Assembly: GCA_963682175.1 (NCBI GenBank)
Contig: OY821777.1
Location: forward strand, 20,480,001-20,544,000
Origin: Triglochin maritima
Taxonomy: Eukaryota; Streptophyta; Magnoliopsida; Alismatales; Juncaginaceae
Reading direction: 5' to 3'
DNA length: 64,000 nt
Shown here: positions 45,577 through 56,650 of the stretch, in pieces
Layout: every line of letters begins with the position of its first letter
Numbering within the stretch: position 1 is the first letter of the stretch
Translations under genes and position numbers: made by a program
Notes under the pieces: generated by a model
What the model was told of the DNA's origin: nothing
Database searches by the model: none
What the model saw: the letters and a program-made list of their open reading frames with translations, nothing else

Positions 45577-46822
45577 CCAGATTGGTAAAAAAACATGATC
45601 CAACAAACGACCTGCTCTTTAGCCCACATACCCTCTCGTTTCTCCCCTTCAAAGCCCAGACCCGTCAACAAACCAAACTAGCCATTTTTCTTCTTGAAAA
45701 TCCAACGGTGAAAATTCACCATTCTCAAGCACACGGATTGTGCTTTTCCTTTTAAAATCGGACCCTTGACCAATTCAAATTCAACGGCCAGGATCGAGAG
45801 ACTGTTGGATACCCACTCCTCATCATCCAACCATTCATTCTTCAACGGCCCATATCATTCTTCGAACGCCGCACGGATTGTGCTTTCTTTCGCACATATC
45901 CAACTGTTCATCAAGAAAATCCAACGATCCTGAACTCACTGCTACAAAGCACACAGATCATGCTTTCTTAACAAGATTTGCATTGTTCTTTCCATCCAAC
46001 GGACGACGTCTTCTCCACTAAAATGAAGCTTGGACGATCATCTCAGCCACTCATTGTGATCTCAACGGCTGAAACTTCTCCAAACGCCTCATATATAAGC
46101 CAACAATGCAGAAAACCGTTATTTTCTTTCTTCACCTCCAACCCTAAAATTGTTGCGGTGCCTTTCCTCTCCTCTTTGGTGACTTCTCCGACTAATCTTG
46201 GAGCTTTTTCTCACTTCGTCTTGCGTTTTCTTCTTCTTCTCTTAGCAAAAGTTGTATTTCTCCCCTCTACTCTGACTTATTATCCGATTGTTACCTCTTT
46301 TTTCGATTTATTAATGAGCATGCTTTGATCTAGAATGGTAACTTTTAACAAACATTTGCGTTATTTTTTCTCTTATATATGTTTGTCTTCATGATATGTT
46401 CTGTGCATGCGTAGATTTAAATAAGTTCTGACGTTTCTATTGGTAACCTTCTTTTACAATATTTGTTCTTTCACAAAAGAATCATTTTCTTTTTCCTTTT
46501 GATATGTTTTTGTGCATGTCTAGATCTCTACCATAATAACTTCCTCATTTTACTAGTAACCATTTACAATATCCATTCTTTACAAAAAAAAGCTTTTCCC
46601 AAGAAAATAAAAAAAACTGAACCTTTTGTTTTTTTTTTCTTGTGCATCACTCTATAACTTTTCTCTCAAGTTTTACTTCTTCTGACATTACAATAAAAAA
46701 TAATATATTTTTTCTACCAGTGCTTTTGTTCTATCTCTTCAAAAAAATAAGAGAAAGCTCTGTGTTCTCTAAGCTTACTCTATGATTTTCTTTTCATTAT
46801 GTAAATTGTCTTCTATTTAGCC
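45577..46822 (+). other. Element C leader (unit 1)
   Basis: A non-coding leader with repeated CACGGATTGTGCTTT and ATCCAACG phrases and a TATA-like CATATATAAGCC near 46089. An open frame at 45978-46328 (116 aa) is Ser/Leu-rich, with no recognisable domain. The unit 2 copy spans 57446-58690. Confidence 0.5.
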
Positions 46823-47858
46823 ATGACGACTTCAAGTCAGAGCTCCACCAATACTCCTAGAAGCAGTACTTCCACTTCTTTTCCTATTTTTAATAGTCCA
46901 TCCTTTCCAATACATGTGCGCCTTGATCGCACGAACTGTAGGATCGTGTGGGTTATGGGTCCACTAATAATTATTACGTTAATCCCTAATTAATCAAATA
47001 ATAAACGTAGCGGAAACAATTTAAAGAATAGTAGGGAAATAACATGCAAACCACAAGAAAACACGGCGATTTTATAGAGGTTCGGCACCCCATCCGGGTC
47101 TTAGTCCTCTCTTGTAAGCTCCGCTCGACTCCGCGAGCTCCGCCTACGTCTTCACTAACCACTCCCCGTTCCGGGCCGGGAGCAACGTCTTTTACACTTC
47201 TTCAAGCTCGCGAACAATTCTCACCAAACTTGACACCACCACTCACTATCCGAGAGGATCACTTCGGGCTTTCACCGAAGTCCTTGCTTCTTCTTCGGAA
47301 TTTCACCAAAGTCTTTGCTTTGACAACTCAATGAGTGTGACACACTCTTCTCTAACTGAGCACAACAATTGCTAAATGTGTGAGTGATGAATAATGTGGA
47401 GATTTAAGCTTAAGATCCCTAATTGAGAGCTTTGAGGATTTGAGATTTCTCTCTATGAATTTGACTATGAGGAATTGGAGAGTTGTGTGTAAAACTGAGT
47501 TTGATCCTCTATTTATAAGCTCCAAGAGATTCCTAGCCGTCGGGGAAAGATTTGATTGATTTGTGTAAGAGATACACAAAACAGAATTCAAATTCAGCAA
47601 AAACTGTCTCCAACCGGTCGACCTAAAGTGGAACCGGTCGAACACAACCTTACAAAAACTAATGGATCGGTTGAACAAATGGATGGTTCGGTCGAACGGT
47701 TGGGAATAGTGTTATGCGTATATGACCGTTGTATGAATACGACAAAATAAAACGGTCACATGAAAACCCGGAACGGTCGAACAAAATGGCAAAACCGGTC
47801 GACCGGTTTAGTCAGGGCAAAACACTACTGAAATCGGTTGAACTATGAGGCAAATCGT

Positions 47859-49420
47859 GTTGGCTTTTTGGCCTTAATCCGTATTTTGATGATGTAATTA
47901 AACCTAATCTTAATTAAGACATGTAGATTAGCACATGTAGTATAATAGTATACATGTTGTATTGTGCTAACATCTACAGGTGATCAAGACTCAAGAAAGA
48001 AGAAAAATCAAGTCAAGACATGTAATCAAGCTAGGATTGAAGACATGTAATTTTACCTTTCTTTGAGTATTAAGAACTTATGTGAATTGAGCATAACATA
48101 AGCTAATATGCATGCATTCACACACTAGGTTCCTTGTAGGAGTCACACACAAAATATCACATTATTTGGACTTCAATAGATCACCCAAACTTAGACCGGA
48201 AAAACACAAAACCTGAACCCTAACTGTCTGCCCACATTCGGTCGACCGCAACATGCCGTTCGGTCGACCGGATGATCAAGTAATCCAATTTGTGTTTTCC
48301 TGCCTAGTTTCGGTCGACCGCACCATATCTTTCGGTCGACCGTTTGAACTTACTGTTCCGACCGTTATTCTTGTCGTATATGCCCAACGGTCGTATTCGT
48401 ATTAAAACTATATACACCTCCATATACATTAGAACCGGTCGAACAAAATACATCTTTCGGTCGACCGTTTAATTCGTGAAAACCCCCTGCTATCGGTCGA
48501 CACAAGTTTGTCCAACCGATCAAGATTTCTCTCTACCGAACCCAGTAGTTCGGTCGACCGGTACCTGCTCGGTCGACCGTTGACCTATAGAACTTAAGTG
48601 ATTCGGTCGACCAGTACCTATGTTCGGTCAACCGATCCATCAACAGACTCAAGGGTTCGGTCGACCGATACACCTTTCGGTCGACCGTTTCTGGACAGAT
48701 TTCTGAACCCGATTTTCTGTTTTGTGTATCTTGCACAAAACCCAATCAAATCTTGTCCAAACGGCTAGAAATCTTTAGGAGCTTATAAATAGAGGTTCAC
48801 ACTTAGTTTTCTACAAGATTTCACAACTCCAAAGTGTCAAACTTATAGTGAGATTTCCACAACCTCAAAGCTCCCAATTAGTGATTCCAAAGCCTAATTT
48901 CCACATCCTTCATCACACAATCATCTAGCAATTGTTGTGCTCAATTAGAGAGTGAGTTCCACTCAGTCACCATTGTTGTAAAGAGAGCAAGGGTCTTGGT
49001 GAAAGCCCAAGACAAAGTGAGCAAGGGTCTTGGTGAAAGCCCAAGACAAGAAGTAGAGATTTCGGTGAAAGCCCGAAGTGATCCTCTCGGGTTGTGAGAG
49101 GTGGTGCCAAGCTCGGCGAGGGTTGTTCGCGAGCTTGAAGACTTGTAAAAGGCGTTGCTCCCGGCCCGGAACGGGGAGGCATAGTGAAGACGCAAGAGGG
49201 GCTCGAACGGAGATTCGAGAGGGGCTTGCAAGAGAGGACGTAGGCGCGGCCGAACCTCTGTAAAACCGACGCGTCTTCTCTTTGTGGTTTGCATTACTTT
49301 CTACTTGTGTTTGATTTGTTTTTAATTTCCGCTGCATTTCTTTGATCGATCAACCAAGTAGTTAATTAGGGCTTAATAGTGATTAGTGGACCCATAACCC
49401 ACACGATCCAATACCCTACA
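47859..49420 (+). repeat. 5' LTR of element A
   Basis: 1562 bp. The upstream half carries about fourteen CGGTCGACCG-type palindromes between 48235 and 48690. The TATA box TATAAATA is at 48784-48791. The GC-rich part downstream (49080-49270) has long open frames on both strands that look incidental. Confidence 0.95.
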
Positions 49421-49422
49421 AT

Positions 49423-49434
49423 TGGTATCAGAGC
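49423..49434 (+). promoter_or_regulatory. Primer-binding site of element A
   Basis: TGGTATCAGAGC, complementary to initiator-Met tRNA, 2 bp after the LTR. Confidence 0.95.
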
Positions 49435-49471
49435 CTCGTTCGTTAATTTTGTTCTTAACCGATAAATTAAC

Positions 49472-50695
49472 ATGGCTCTTAATGCATCCACAACTATATG
49501 CTCTTCTAGACCACCATTTTTTGATGGAACTAATTTCTATTCATGGAGGAGTAAAATGAAAACATACATGAAATCCATGACTAATTTAGATATGTGGTCC
49601 ATAGTCTCAACTCCATATAATTTGCCTAAAGTTGATTTTAATCTATGGAGTTTAGAAGAAGAAAAATTAGCTTGCTTGAATGCCAAGGTTATGAATGTAC
49701 TATATTGTGCACTTAAGTATGAACTTTTTGACCTTGTGTCTTATTGTGAAAGTGCACATGAGATTTGGCAAGTTCTTCAAGCTAAGTATGGTGACAAGGA
49801 AGAATCACCAACCGGGGAAGAGGGAGACTCAAGCCAAATGGATGAAGCTCATGAAAGATGCGACAAGAACACATCTACATCATATTCCTCCTCAAGCTCA
49901 TCCAAGGGAGAAGATGCTCACACATGCCTCATTGTAACAATCGATGAAGAAAGTGAGGTATCTTCAAAATCTTGCTCATCAAGTTCTAGTTCTAGTTCTA
50001 ATGAAGAATCATATTCCTTTAAAGAACTACAAAATGCATTCCATGAACTTGTTGAAAGATATGAGCTTTTATGTCAAAAGAACAAGTTAGCTAGAGAAGT
50101 AAATCATGATCTTCATTGTCTAAATGAATCAACCTTGCTTGAGAAAAATGATTTACTTGCTAAAATTGATAAGCTCATCTTAGAGAATGCATGTTTAAAA
50201 GATGAGAATGAGAAATTGAAAGTTAAAACTACCACATCAAATGCAATTGAAAGTCATATGCTTGAAAATGACAAAATTAACTTGCTAAAGAAACTTGACA
50301 AATCTTATCTTGAAAGCAAGAAATTAATGAATGACTTGAATTGCATGACCGACAAATGTGTCGAATTAGAGATTCACATACATCAAATGAGTGAAAAGCA
50401 CAATTCTTTGATTCAAAATCTTAAATGCATGAATGAATCTTTTGAGCTTAAAAACAGTGAACTTAATGCCTTAAATGAAAATTTGTCAAATAAATTGCAT
50501 AAGTTCACTCATGGAAAACAAAATAACTCTTATGTTAAAAACATTCCATTTCAAATAATTGTTAAACATAATTATGCCATGAAAAGGAAAGTAAGTGTAG
50601 AGGTACCAAAATCAACTTGGATTTGGGTACCAAAAGCTAAACTTAATGGACCCAAGCAAAAATGGGTACCAAAATCTACACTTGTAGGTACTTGA
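49472..50695 (+). CDS. Element A gag-like protein, 407 aa, intact
   Basis: The ATG at 49472 lies 51 bp after the LTR. Residues ~10-115 are a Copia gag N-terminus (PPFFDGTNFYSWRSKMKTYM; LNAKVMNVLYCALKYELFD; SAHEIWQVLQAKYG). A Ser-rich acidic stretch (~130-185) follows, then a long coiled-coil-like region (~190-345, many Leu/Lys/Glu/Asn). The tail has STWIWVPKAKLNGPKQKW, like the linker after the zinc knuckle in Sirevirus-type polyproteins. There is no zinc knuckle and no pol. Much of the usual UBN2 core seems deleted after residue ~115. A structural role in particle formation is possible, with enzymes from another element; this is inferred. Confidence 0.85.
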   Translation: MALNASTTICSSRPPFFDGTNFYSWRSKMKTYMKSMTNLDMWSIVSTPYNLPKVDFNLWSLEEEKLACLNAKVMNVLYCALKYELFDLVSYCESAHEIWQVLQAKYGDKEESPTGEEGDSSQMDEAHERCDKNTSTSYSSSSSSKGEDAHTCLIVTIDEESEVSSKSCSSSSSSSSNEESYSFKELQNAFHELVERYELLCQKNKLAREVNHDLHCLNESTLLEKNDLLAKIDKLILENACLKDENEKLKVKTTTSNAIESHMLENDKINLLKKLDKSYLESKKLMNDLNCMTDKCVELEIHIHQMSEKHNSLIQNLKCMNESFELKNSELNALNENLSNKLHKFTHGKQNNSYVKNIPFQIIVKHNYAMKRKVSVEVPKSTWIWVPKAKLNGPKQKWVPKSTLVGT

Positions 50696-51039
50696 GGAAG
50701 AGATTGGTGGTGACCGGGTGAGCCAAAGCATCGAATTCGAATCCGGTTGCATCACCAAATCAAGATTGGAGCTATTCAAGATTCAAGTTTGGTATAAAAA
50801 TTTCTATCTCTAAAATTTCTGAAAAATAGCTCTAATCTAGTTAATATGCTTAATTGTCATATCCTTAGAGTTCAATTCATTGAAAATCATTAACCCTATT
50901 CATTGCAAATCATTTATCACATCCATTGATTCTAAATGTCATATTTTAAATGGATGTTAGAATAAGGCTTAAGTTGAAACTTAAATGAACTTAACTTGAA
51001 TCATACTCATTGTTTCCATTTAGCCTTATTGATAGGGGG

Positions 51040-51328
51040 AGCTTAAATGTTATATCTTTTATTATAGTAATGAAGTGCAAAATTTAGGGGGAGCAACTTC
51101 ATTACAAGACATCCAAATTCTATGCTTAAAGTCTTAAATAATTATTATTTTTGATGGATGTCAAAGGGGGAGAGATAATTAAGGGGGTAACATGGAATTT
51201 GGCATAAAATTAAACAAAAACTATGCATATCCATAGGGGGAGCATTAATATGCATAGTTTACATATACAAATTCCATGTATTTAGATAGATTTAAGATAT
51301 AGGTTGCCATCATCAAAAAGGGGGAGAT
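51040..51328 (+). promoter_or_regulatory. Multiple polypurine tracts before the 3' LTR of element A
   Basis: AGGGGGAG-type runs occur at about 51043, 51087, 51164, 51235 and 51319. The last, AAAAAGGGGGAGAT, abuts the 3' LTR and is the working tract. Repeated tracts of this kind are a known Sirevirus trait. Confidence 0.85.
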
Positions 51329-52893
51329 TGTTGGCTTTTTGGCCTTAATCCGTATTTTGATGATGTAATTAAACCTAATCTTAATTAAGACATGTAGATT
51401 AGCACATGTAGTATAATAGTATACATGTTGTATTGTGCTAACATCTACAGGTGATCAAGACTCAAGAAAGAAGAAAAATCAAGTCAAGACATGTAATCAA
51501 GCTAGGATTGAAGACATGTAATTTTACCTTTCTTTGAGTATTAAGAACTTATGTGAATTGAGCATAACATAAGCTAATATGCATGCATTCACACACTAGG
51601 TTCCTTGTAGGAGTCACACACAAAATATCACATTATTTGGACTTCAATAGATCACCCAAACTTAGACCGGAAAAACACAAAACCTGAACCCTAACTGTCT
51701 GCCCACATTCGGTCGACCGCAACATGCCGTTCGGTCGACCGGATGATCAAGTAATCCAATTTGTGTTTTCCTGCCTAGTTTCGGTCAGCCGCACCATATC
51801 TTTCGGTCGACCGTTTGAACTTACTGTTCCGACCGTTATTCTTGTCGTATATGCCCAACGGTCGTATTCGTATTAAAACTATATACACCTCCATATACAT
51901 TAGAACCGGTCGAACAAAATACATCTTTCGGTCGACCGTTTAATTCGTGAAAACCCCCCTGCTATCGGTCGACACAAGTTTGTCCAACCGATCAAGATTT
52001 CTCTCTACCGAACCCAGTAGTTCGGTCGACCGGTACCTGCTCGGTCGACCGTTGACCTATAGAACTTAAGTGATTCGGTCGACCAGTACCTATGTTCGGT
52101 CAACCGATCCATCAACAGACTCAAGGGTTCGGTCGACCGATACACCTTTCGGTCGACCGTTTCTGGACAGATTTCTGAACCCGATTTTCTGTTTTGTGTA
52201 TCTTGCACAAAACCCAATCAAATCTTGTCCAAACGGCTAGAAATCTTTAGGAGCTTATAAATAGAGGTTCACACTTAGTTTTCTACAAGATTTCACAACT
52301 CCAAAGTGTCAAACTTATAGTGAGATTTTCCACAACCTCAAAGCTCCCAATTAGTGATTCCAAAGCCTAATTTCCACATCCTTCATCACACAATCATCTA
52401 GCAATTGTTGTGCTCAATTAGAGAGTGAGTTCCACTCAGTCACCATTGTTGTAAAGAGAGCAAGGGTCTTGGTGAAAGCCCAAGACAAAGTGAGCAAGGG
52501 TCTTGGTGAAAGCCCAAGACAAGAAGTAGAGATTTCGGTGAAAGCCCGAAGTGATCCTCTCGGGTTGTGAGAGGTGGTGCCAAGCTCGGCGAGGGTTGTT
52601 CGCGAGCTTGAAGACTTGTAAAAGGCGTTGCTCCCGGCCCGGAACGGGGAGGCATAGTGAAGACGCAAGAGGGGCTCGAACGGAGATTCGAGAGGGGCTT
52701 GCAAGAGAGGACGTAGGCGCGGCCGAACCTCTGTAAAACCGACGCGTCTTCTCTTTGTGGTTTGCATTACTTTCTACTTGTGTTTGATTTGTTTTTAATT
52801 TCCGCTGCATTTCTTTGATCGATCAACCAAGTAGTTAATTAGGGCTTAATAGTGATTAGTGGACCCATAACCCACACGATCCAATACCCTACA
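51329..52893 (+). repeat. 3' LTR of element A
   Basis: 1565 bp and nearly identical to the 5' LTR; TATA box TATAAATA at 52256-52263. Followed by the target duplication AATCG. Confidence 0.95.
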
Positions 52894-53974
52894 AATCGGT
52901 TGAACAAAAATGGTCATGTAAAAACTCTTAAATCTACTGAAACCGGTCGAACAAAAGGTCCAATCGGTCGAACGTTTTCGGACAGGATTTAAGGTTTAGT
53001 TTTAGTGATTTTCCGACTATGTTTTGGATGACCTATCGAAGTCCGATTGATCTGAAATTTTGTGTGTGACTTCTCTAAGGAACCTAGTGTGTGAATGCAT
53101 GGATATTATCTTAACTTATGCTCAATTCACATATGTTCCTAAGACTCAAAGAAAAGTAAAATACATGTCTTCAATTCAGCTTGATTACATGTCTTGACTT
53201 GATTTTTCTTCCTTCTTGAGTCTTAATCACCTGTAGATGTTAGAAAAATACAACATATATACCATTATACTACATGTGCTAATCTACATGACCTAATTAA
53301 TATTAGGTTGAATTACATCATCAAAATATGGATTAAGGCCAAAAAGCCAACAATCTCCCACTTTTTGAGGATGACAACCTATATCTTAACTCTATCTTAA
53401 AAATGGAATTTTTATTTGTAAACTATGCATATTAATGCTCCCTCTATGGATGTGCATAGTTTTTGTTCAATGTTATGCCAAATTCCAAGTTACCCCCTTA
53501 ATTATCTCTCCTTCTTTGACATCCATAAAAAAAATATATATATAAATAACACAAAGGTTATACAATTAAAGGTCAATGTGGATGTCTTGTAGTGAAGTTG
53601 CTCTCCCTAAATTTTGCACTTCATTACTCTAAGAAAATGATATTCATTAAGCTCCCCTATCAATAAGGCTATATGGAAACTAAGAGTATGATTCAAGTTA
53701 GGTTCATTTAAGTTTCTATTCAAGCCTTATTCTAACATTCATTCAAAATTTGACATTTATAATCAATGGATGCGATATATGATTAGCAATGAATAGGGTA
53801 TATGATATGTCAATTAAGCATGTAACAACCTAGATTAGAACCAATTTGATTGAAAATTTTAGAGGATATGAAATTATACCAACTTGAAGCTTGAATTTGT
53901 TCCAATCTCATTTGGTGATGCAACCAGATTTGAATTTGACTCTTGAGCTCGTCCGGTCACCACCAATTTTATCC

Positions 53975-55144
53975 TCAAGCTCCTACAAGTGTAGATTTTG
54001 GTACCCATTTTTGCTTGGGTCCATTAAGTTTAGCTTTTGGTACCCAAATCCAAGTTGATTTTGGTACCTCTACACTTACATTCTTTTTCATGGCAAAATT
54101 ATGTTTAACAATAATTTGAATAGGAAAGTTTTTAACATAAAAATTGTTTTTATTGCCATGTGTGAACTTATGCAATTTATTTGACAAATTTTCATTTAAG
54201 GCATTAAGTTCACTATTTTTAGTTGCTAGAGATTCATTTAAGCAATTTAGATTTTTAATCATAGAATTATGCTTTTCATTCATGTTAAGCATGTGAATCT
54301 CTAAGTTTGCAACCTTTTCATTCATGTAATTTAAGTCATGTAATAATCGCTTGCTTTCTAAATGAGATTTATCAAGTTTAATAAGCAAGTCATTAGTGTC
54401 AATTTCTAGCATATGACTATCAATTGAATGATATGAGGTATTTTTAACATTTAAATTTTCTTCCTTCAAGCATGCATTCTCTAAAGTTAGAACTTCAATT
54501 TTAGCAAGCAAATCAACTTTATCATCTAAGATAGATGCATTTTGACATTTAAGATCATGGATTTGCTCATTTGCTACTTGATTAGTCTTGTGAAGTTCTT
54601 TATATTTTTCAAATAATCTTTGAAATGCATTTTGTAGTTCATTAAAATCATAGGGATTATCTTTTGAACTACTACTTGAAGAAGAGCTAGAAGATACGTC
54701 ATCTTCACTTTCTCCAATGGATGAGCTTGATGATGATGAAGATGTTGAGTTAATCTCCATTTTCTTTACTTGAGCTACATCCTTCGGATTTGCTTCTCCC
54801 TTCTTCCCGGTTGGTGAATCTCCTTCACCGTAACTCCTTTCTAATGTTTGCCATATTGAATAAGCACTATCACATGAGCAAACAACATCAAAAAGTTCAT
54901 CTCCTAATGCACAAAATATGACATTCATAGCCTTAGCATTTAGGGATGCATTTTTCTCATCTTCTAAACTCCATTTACTAATATGACATCTAGGTGATTC
55001 ATATGGAGTTTGAATCATAAACCACATGTTAATGTTTATGGATTTAATGAATGACATCATTTTACTTTCCCATGAAACAAAATTATTTCCATCAAAATAT
55101 GGTGGTTTACATGATTCACTAGTTGTGGATGCATTAAAAGCCAT
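53975..55144 (-). CDS. Element B1 gag-like protein, 389 aa, intact
   Basis: Read on -, the start at 55144 follows the PBS by ~40 bp. It has the same layout as the element A protein: gag N-terminus (PPYFDGNNFVSWESKMMSFI; LNAKAMNVIFCALGDELFD; SAYSIWQTLERSYG), Ser-rich block (~130-165), coiled-coil-like region (~165-330) and WIWVPKAKLNGPKQKWVPK near the end. It is identical in unit 2 (60802-61971). No zinc knuckle or pol. Confidence 0.85.
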   Translation of the reverse strand: MAFNASTTSESCKPPYFDGNNFVSWESKMMSFIKSININMWFMIQTPYESPRCHISKWSLEDEKNASLNAKAMNVIFCALGDELFDVVCSCDSAYSIWQTLERSYGEGDSPTGKKGEANPKDVAQVKKMEINSTSSSSSSSSIGESEDDVSSSSSSSSSSKDNPYDFNELQNAFQRLFEKYKELHKTNQVANEQIHDLKCQNASILDDKVDLLAKIEVLTLENACLKEENLNVKNTSYHSIDSHMLEIDTNDLLIKLDKSHLESKRLLHDLNYMNEKVANLEIHMLNMNEKHNSMIKNLNCLNESLATKNSELNALNENLSNKLHKFTHGNKNNFYVKNFPIQIIVKHNFAMKKNVSVEVPKSTWIWVPKAKLNGPKQKWVPKSTLVGA

Positions 55145-55181
55145 GTTAATTTATCGGTTAAGAATAAAATTAACGAACGAG

Positions 55182-55193
55182 GCTCTGATACCA
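55182..55193 (-). promoter_or_regulatory. Primer-binding site of element B1
   Basis: Reads TGGTATCAGAGC on -, next to the 5' LTR (55196-56569). The same site in B2 is 62009-62020. Confidence 0.93.
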
Positions 55194-55195
55194 AA

Positions 55196-56569
55196 TGTAG
55201 GATCGTGTGGGTTATGGGTCCACTAATCACTATTACGCTAATCCCTAATTAATCAAACAATAAACGCAGCGGAAACAATTTAAAGAATAGTAGGGAAATA
55301 ACATGCAAAACACAAGAAGACACGGCGATTTTATAGAGGTTCGGCACCCCACCCGGGTCTTAGTCCTCTCTTGTAAGCTCCGCTCGACTCCGCGAGCTCC
55401 GCCTACGTCTTCACTAACCACTCCCCGTTTCGGGCCGGGAGCAACGCCTTTTACACTTCTTTAAGCTCGCGAACAATCCTCACCAAACTTGGCACCACCA
55501 CTCACAATCCGAGAGGATCACTTCGGGCTTTCACCGAAGTCCTTGCTTCTTCTTCGGAATTTCACCAAAGTCTTTGCTTTGACAACTCAATGAGTGGGAC
55601 ACACTCTTCTCTAACTGAGCACAACAATTGCTAAATGTGTGAGTGATGAATAATGTGGAGATTTAAGCTTAAGATCACTATATGAGAGCTTTGAGGATTT
55701 GGGATTTCTCTCTATGAATTTGACTATGAGGAATTGGAGAGTTGTGTGTAAAACTGAGTTTGATCCTCTATTTATAAGCTCCAAGAGATTCCTAGCCGTC
55801 GGGGAAAGATTTGATTGATTTGTGTAAGAGATACACAAAACAGAATTCAAATTCAGCAAAAACTGTCTCCAACCGGTCGACCTAAAGTGGAACCGGTCGA
55901 ACACAACCTTACAAAAACTAATGGATCGGTTGCACAAATGGATGGTTCGGTCGAACGGTTGGGAATAGTGTTATGCGTATATGACCGTTGTATGAATACG
56001 ACAAAATAAAACGGTCACATGAAAACCCGGAACGGTCGAACAAAATGGCAAAACCGGTCGACCGGTTTAGTCAGGGCAAAACACTACTGAAATCGGTTGA
56101 ACTATGAGGCAAATCGGTTGAACAAAAATGGTCATGTAAAAACTCTAAATCTACTGAAACCGGTCGAACAAAAGGTCCAATCGGTCGAACGTTTTCGGAC
56201 AGGATTTAAGGTTTAGTTTTAGTGATTTTCCGACTATGTTTTGGATGACCTATCGAAGTCCGATTGATCTGAAATTTTGTGTGTGACTTCTCTAAGGAAC
56301 CTAGTGTGTGAATGCATGGATATTATCTTAACTTATGCTCAATTCACATATGTTCCTAAGACTCAAAGAAAAGTAAAATACATGTCTTCAATCCAGCTTG
56401 ATTACATGTCTTGACTTGATTTTTCTTCCTTCTTGAGTCTTAATCACCTGTACATGTTAGAAAAATACAACATATATACCATTATACTACATGTGCTAAT
56501 CTACATGACCTAATTAATATTAGGTTGAATTACATCATCAAAATATGGATTAAGGCCAAAAAGCCAACA
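55196..56569 (-). repeat. 5' LTR of element B1
   Basis: 1374 bp. It has fewer and more degenerate GGTCGAAC/GGTCGACC motifs than element A's LTR. A TATA-like stretch on - lies near 55771. It is nearly identical to 62023-63396. Confidence 0.93.
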
Positions 56570-56650
56570 CGAACTACCTTCTATGGCGGTCCTAAATACT
56601 ACCCATAGTTCGTAGTAATGACTTGTATGATTTTCTGGATGGCAATAAGA

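Larger units (their letters stand above)
47859..52893 (+). mobile_element. Element A: gag-only Copia (Sirevirus-like) retrotransposon
   Basis: LTRs 47859-49420 and 51329-52893 (TGTTGG...CCTACA), internal region 1.9 kb, target duplication AATCG at 47854-47858 and 52894-52898. The empty target is preserved at about 56110 and 59722 (GGCAAATCGGTTG). The two LTRs differ by only a few changes: GTCGACCG to GTCAGCCG near 51785, and single-base length changes near 48485 and 48847. The insertion is therefore young. Same family as B1/B2 in opposite orientation. Confidence 0.95.
46937..56569 (-). mobile_element. Element B1: gag-only Copia (Sirevirus-like) retrotransposon, with A nested in its LTR
   Basis: LTRs are at 46937-53352 (interrupted by A at 47859-52898; 1376 bp when A is removed) and 55196-56569. 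The internal region is only 1.84 kb. A 5 bp target duplication, CGAAC (46932-46936 and 56570-56574), flanks it. On - the order is 5' LTR (55196-56569), PBS, gag ORF, purine-rich stretches, 3' LTR. No protease, integrase, reverse transcriptase or RNase H is present, so it depends on an autonomous partner. LTR-to-LTR differences are small but clear. Confidence 0.93.
46823..56650 (+). pseudogene. Element C gag, split by element B1 (unit 1)
   Basis: Coding starts at 46823 (MTTSSQSSTNTPRSS) and reaches FPIHVRLDRTN at 46936, where B1 is inserted. After the duplicated CGAAC (56570-56574) the same frame goes on with YLLWRS, then TAA at 56590, then ILPIVRSNDLYDFLDGNK to about 56650. This is the classic N-terminal signature of Copia gag (LxxxNYxxW). 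One stop, probably from CAA, and truncation make it dead. Confidence 0.85.

Noticed and set aside
45978..46328. 116-codon Ser/Leu-rich frame in element C's leader (also 57847-58197)
   Set aside because: Lies between the PBS and the true gag start, no domain, identical in both units only because of the duplication. A coding role cannot be excluded but is unsupported.
48941..49337. Overlapping frames on both strands in the GC-rich part of element A's LTR (also 52414-52810)
   Set aside because: They lie within the LTR, are duplicated with it, and resemble no domain. Similar frames recur in B's LTRs (47044-47334, 58912-59202).
49423..49434. tRNA gene at the PBS sites
   Set aside because: Only a 12 bp complement of the tRNA-iMet end is present; no cloverleaf.
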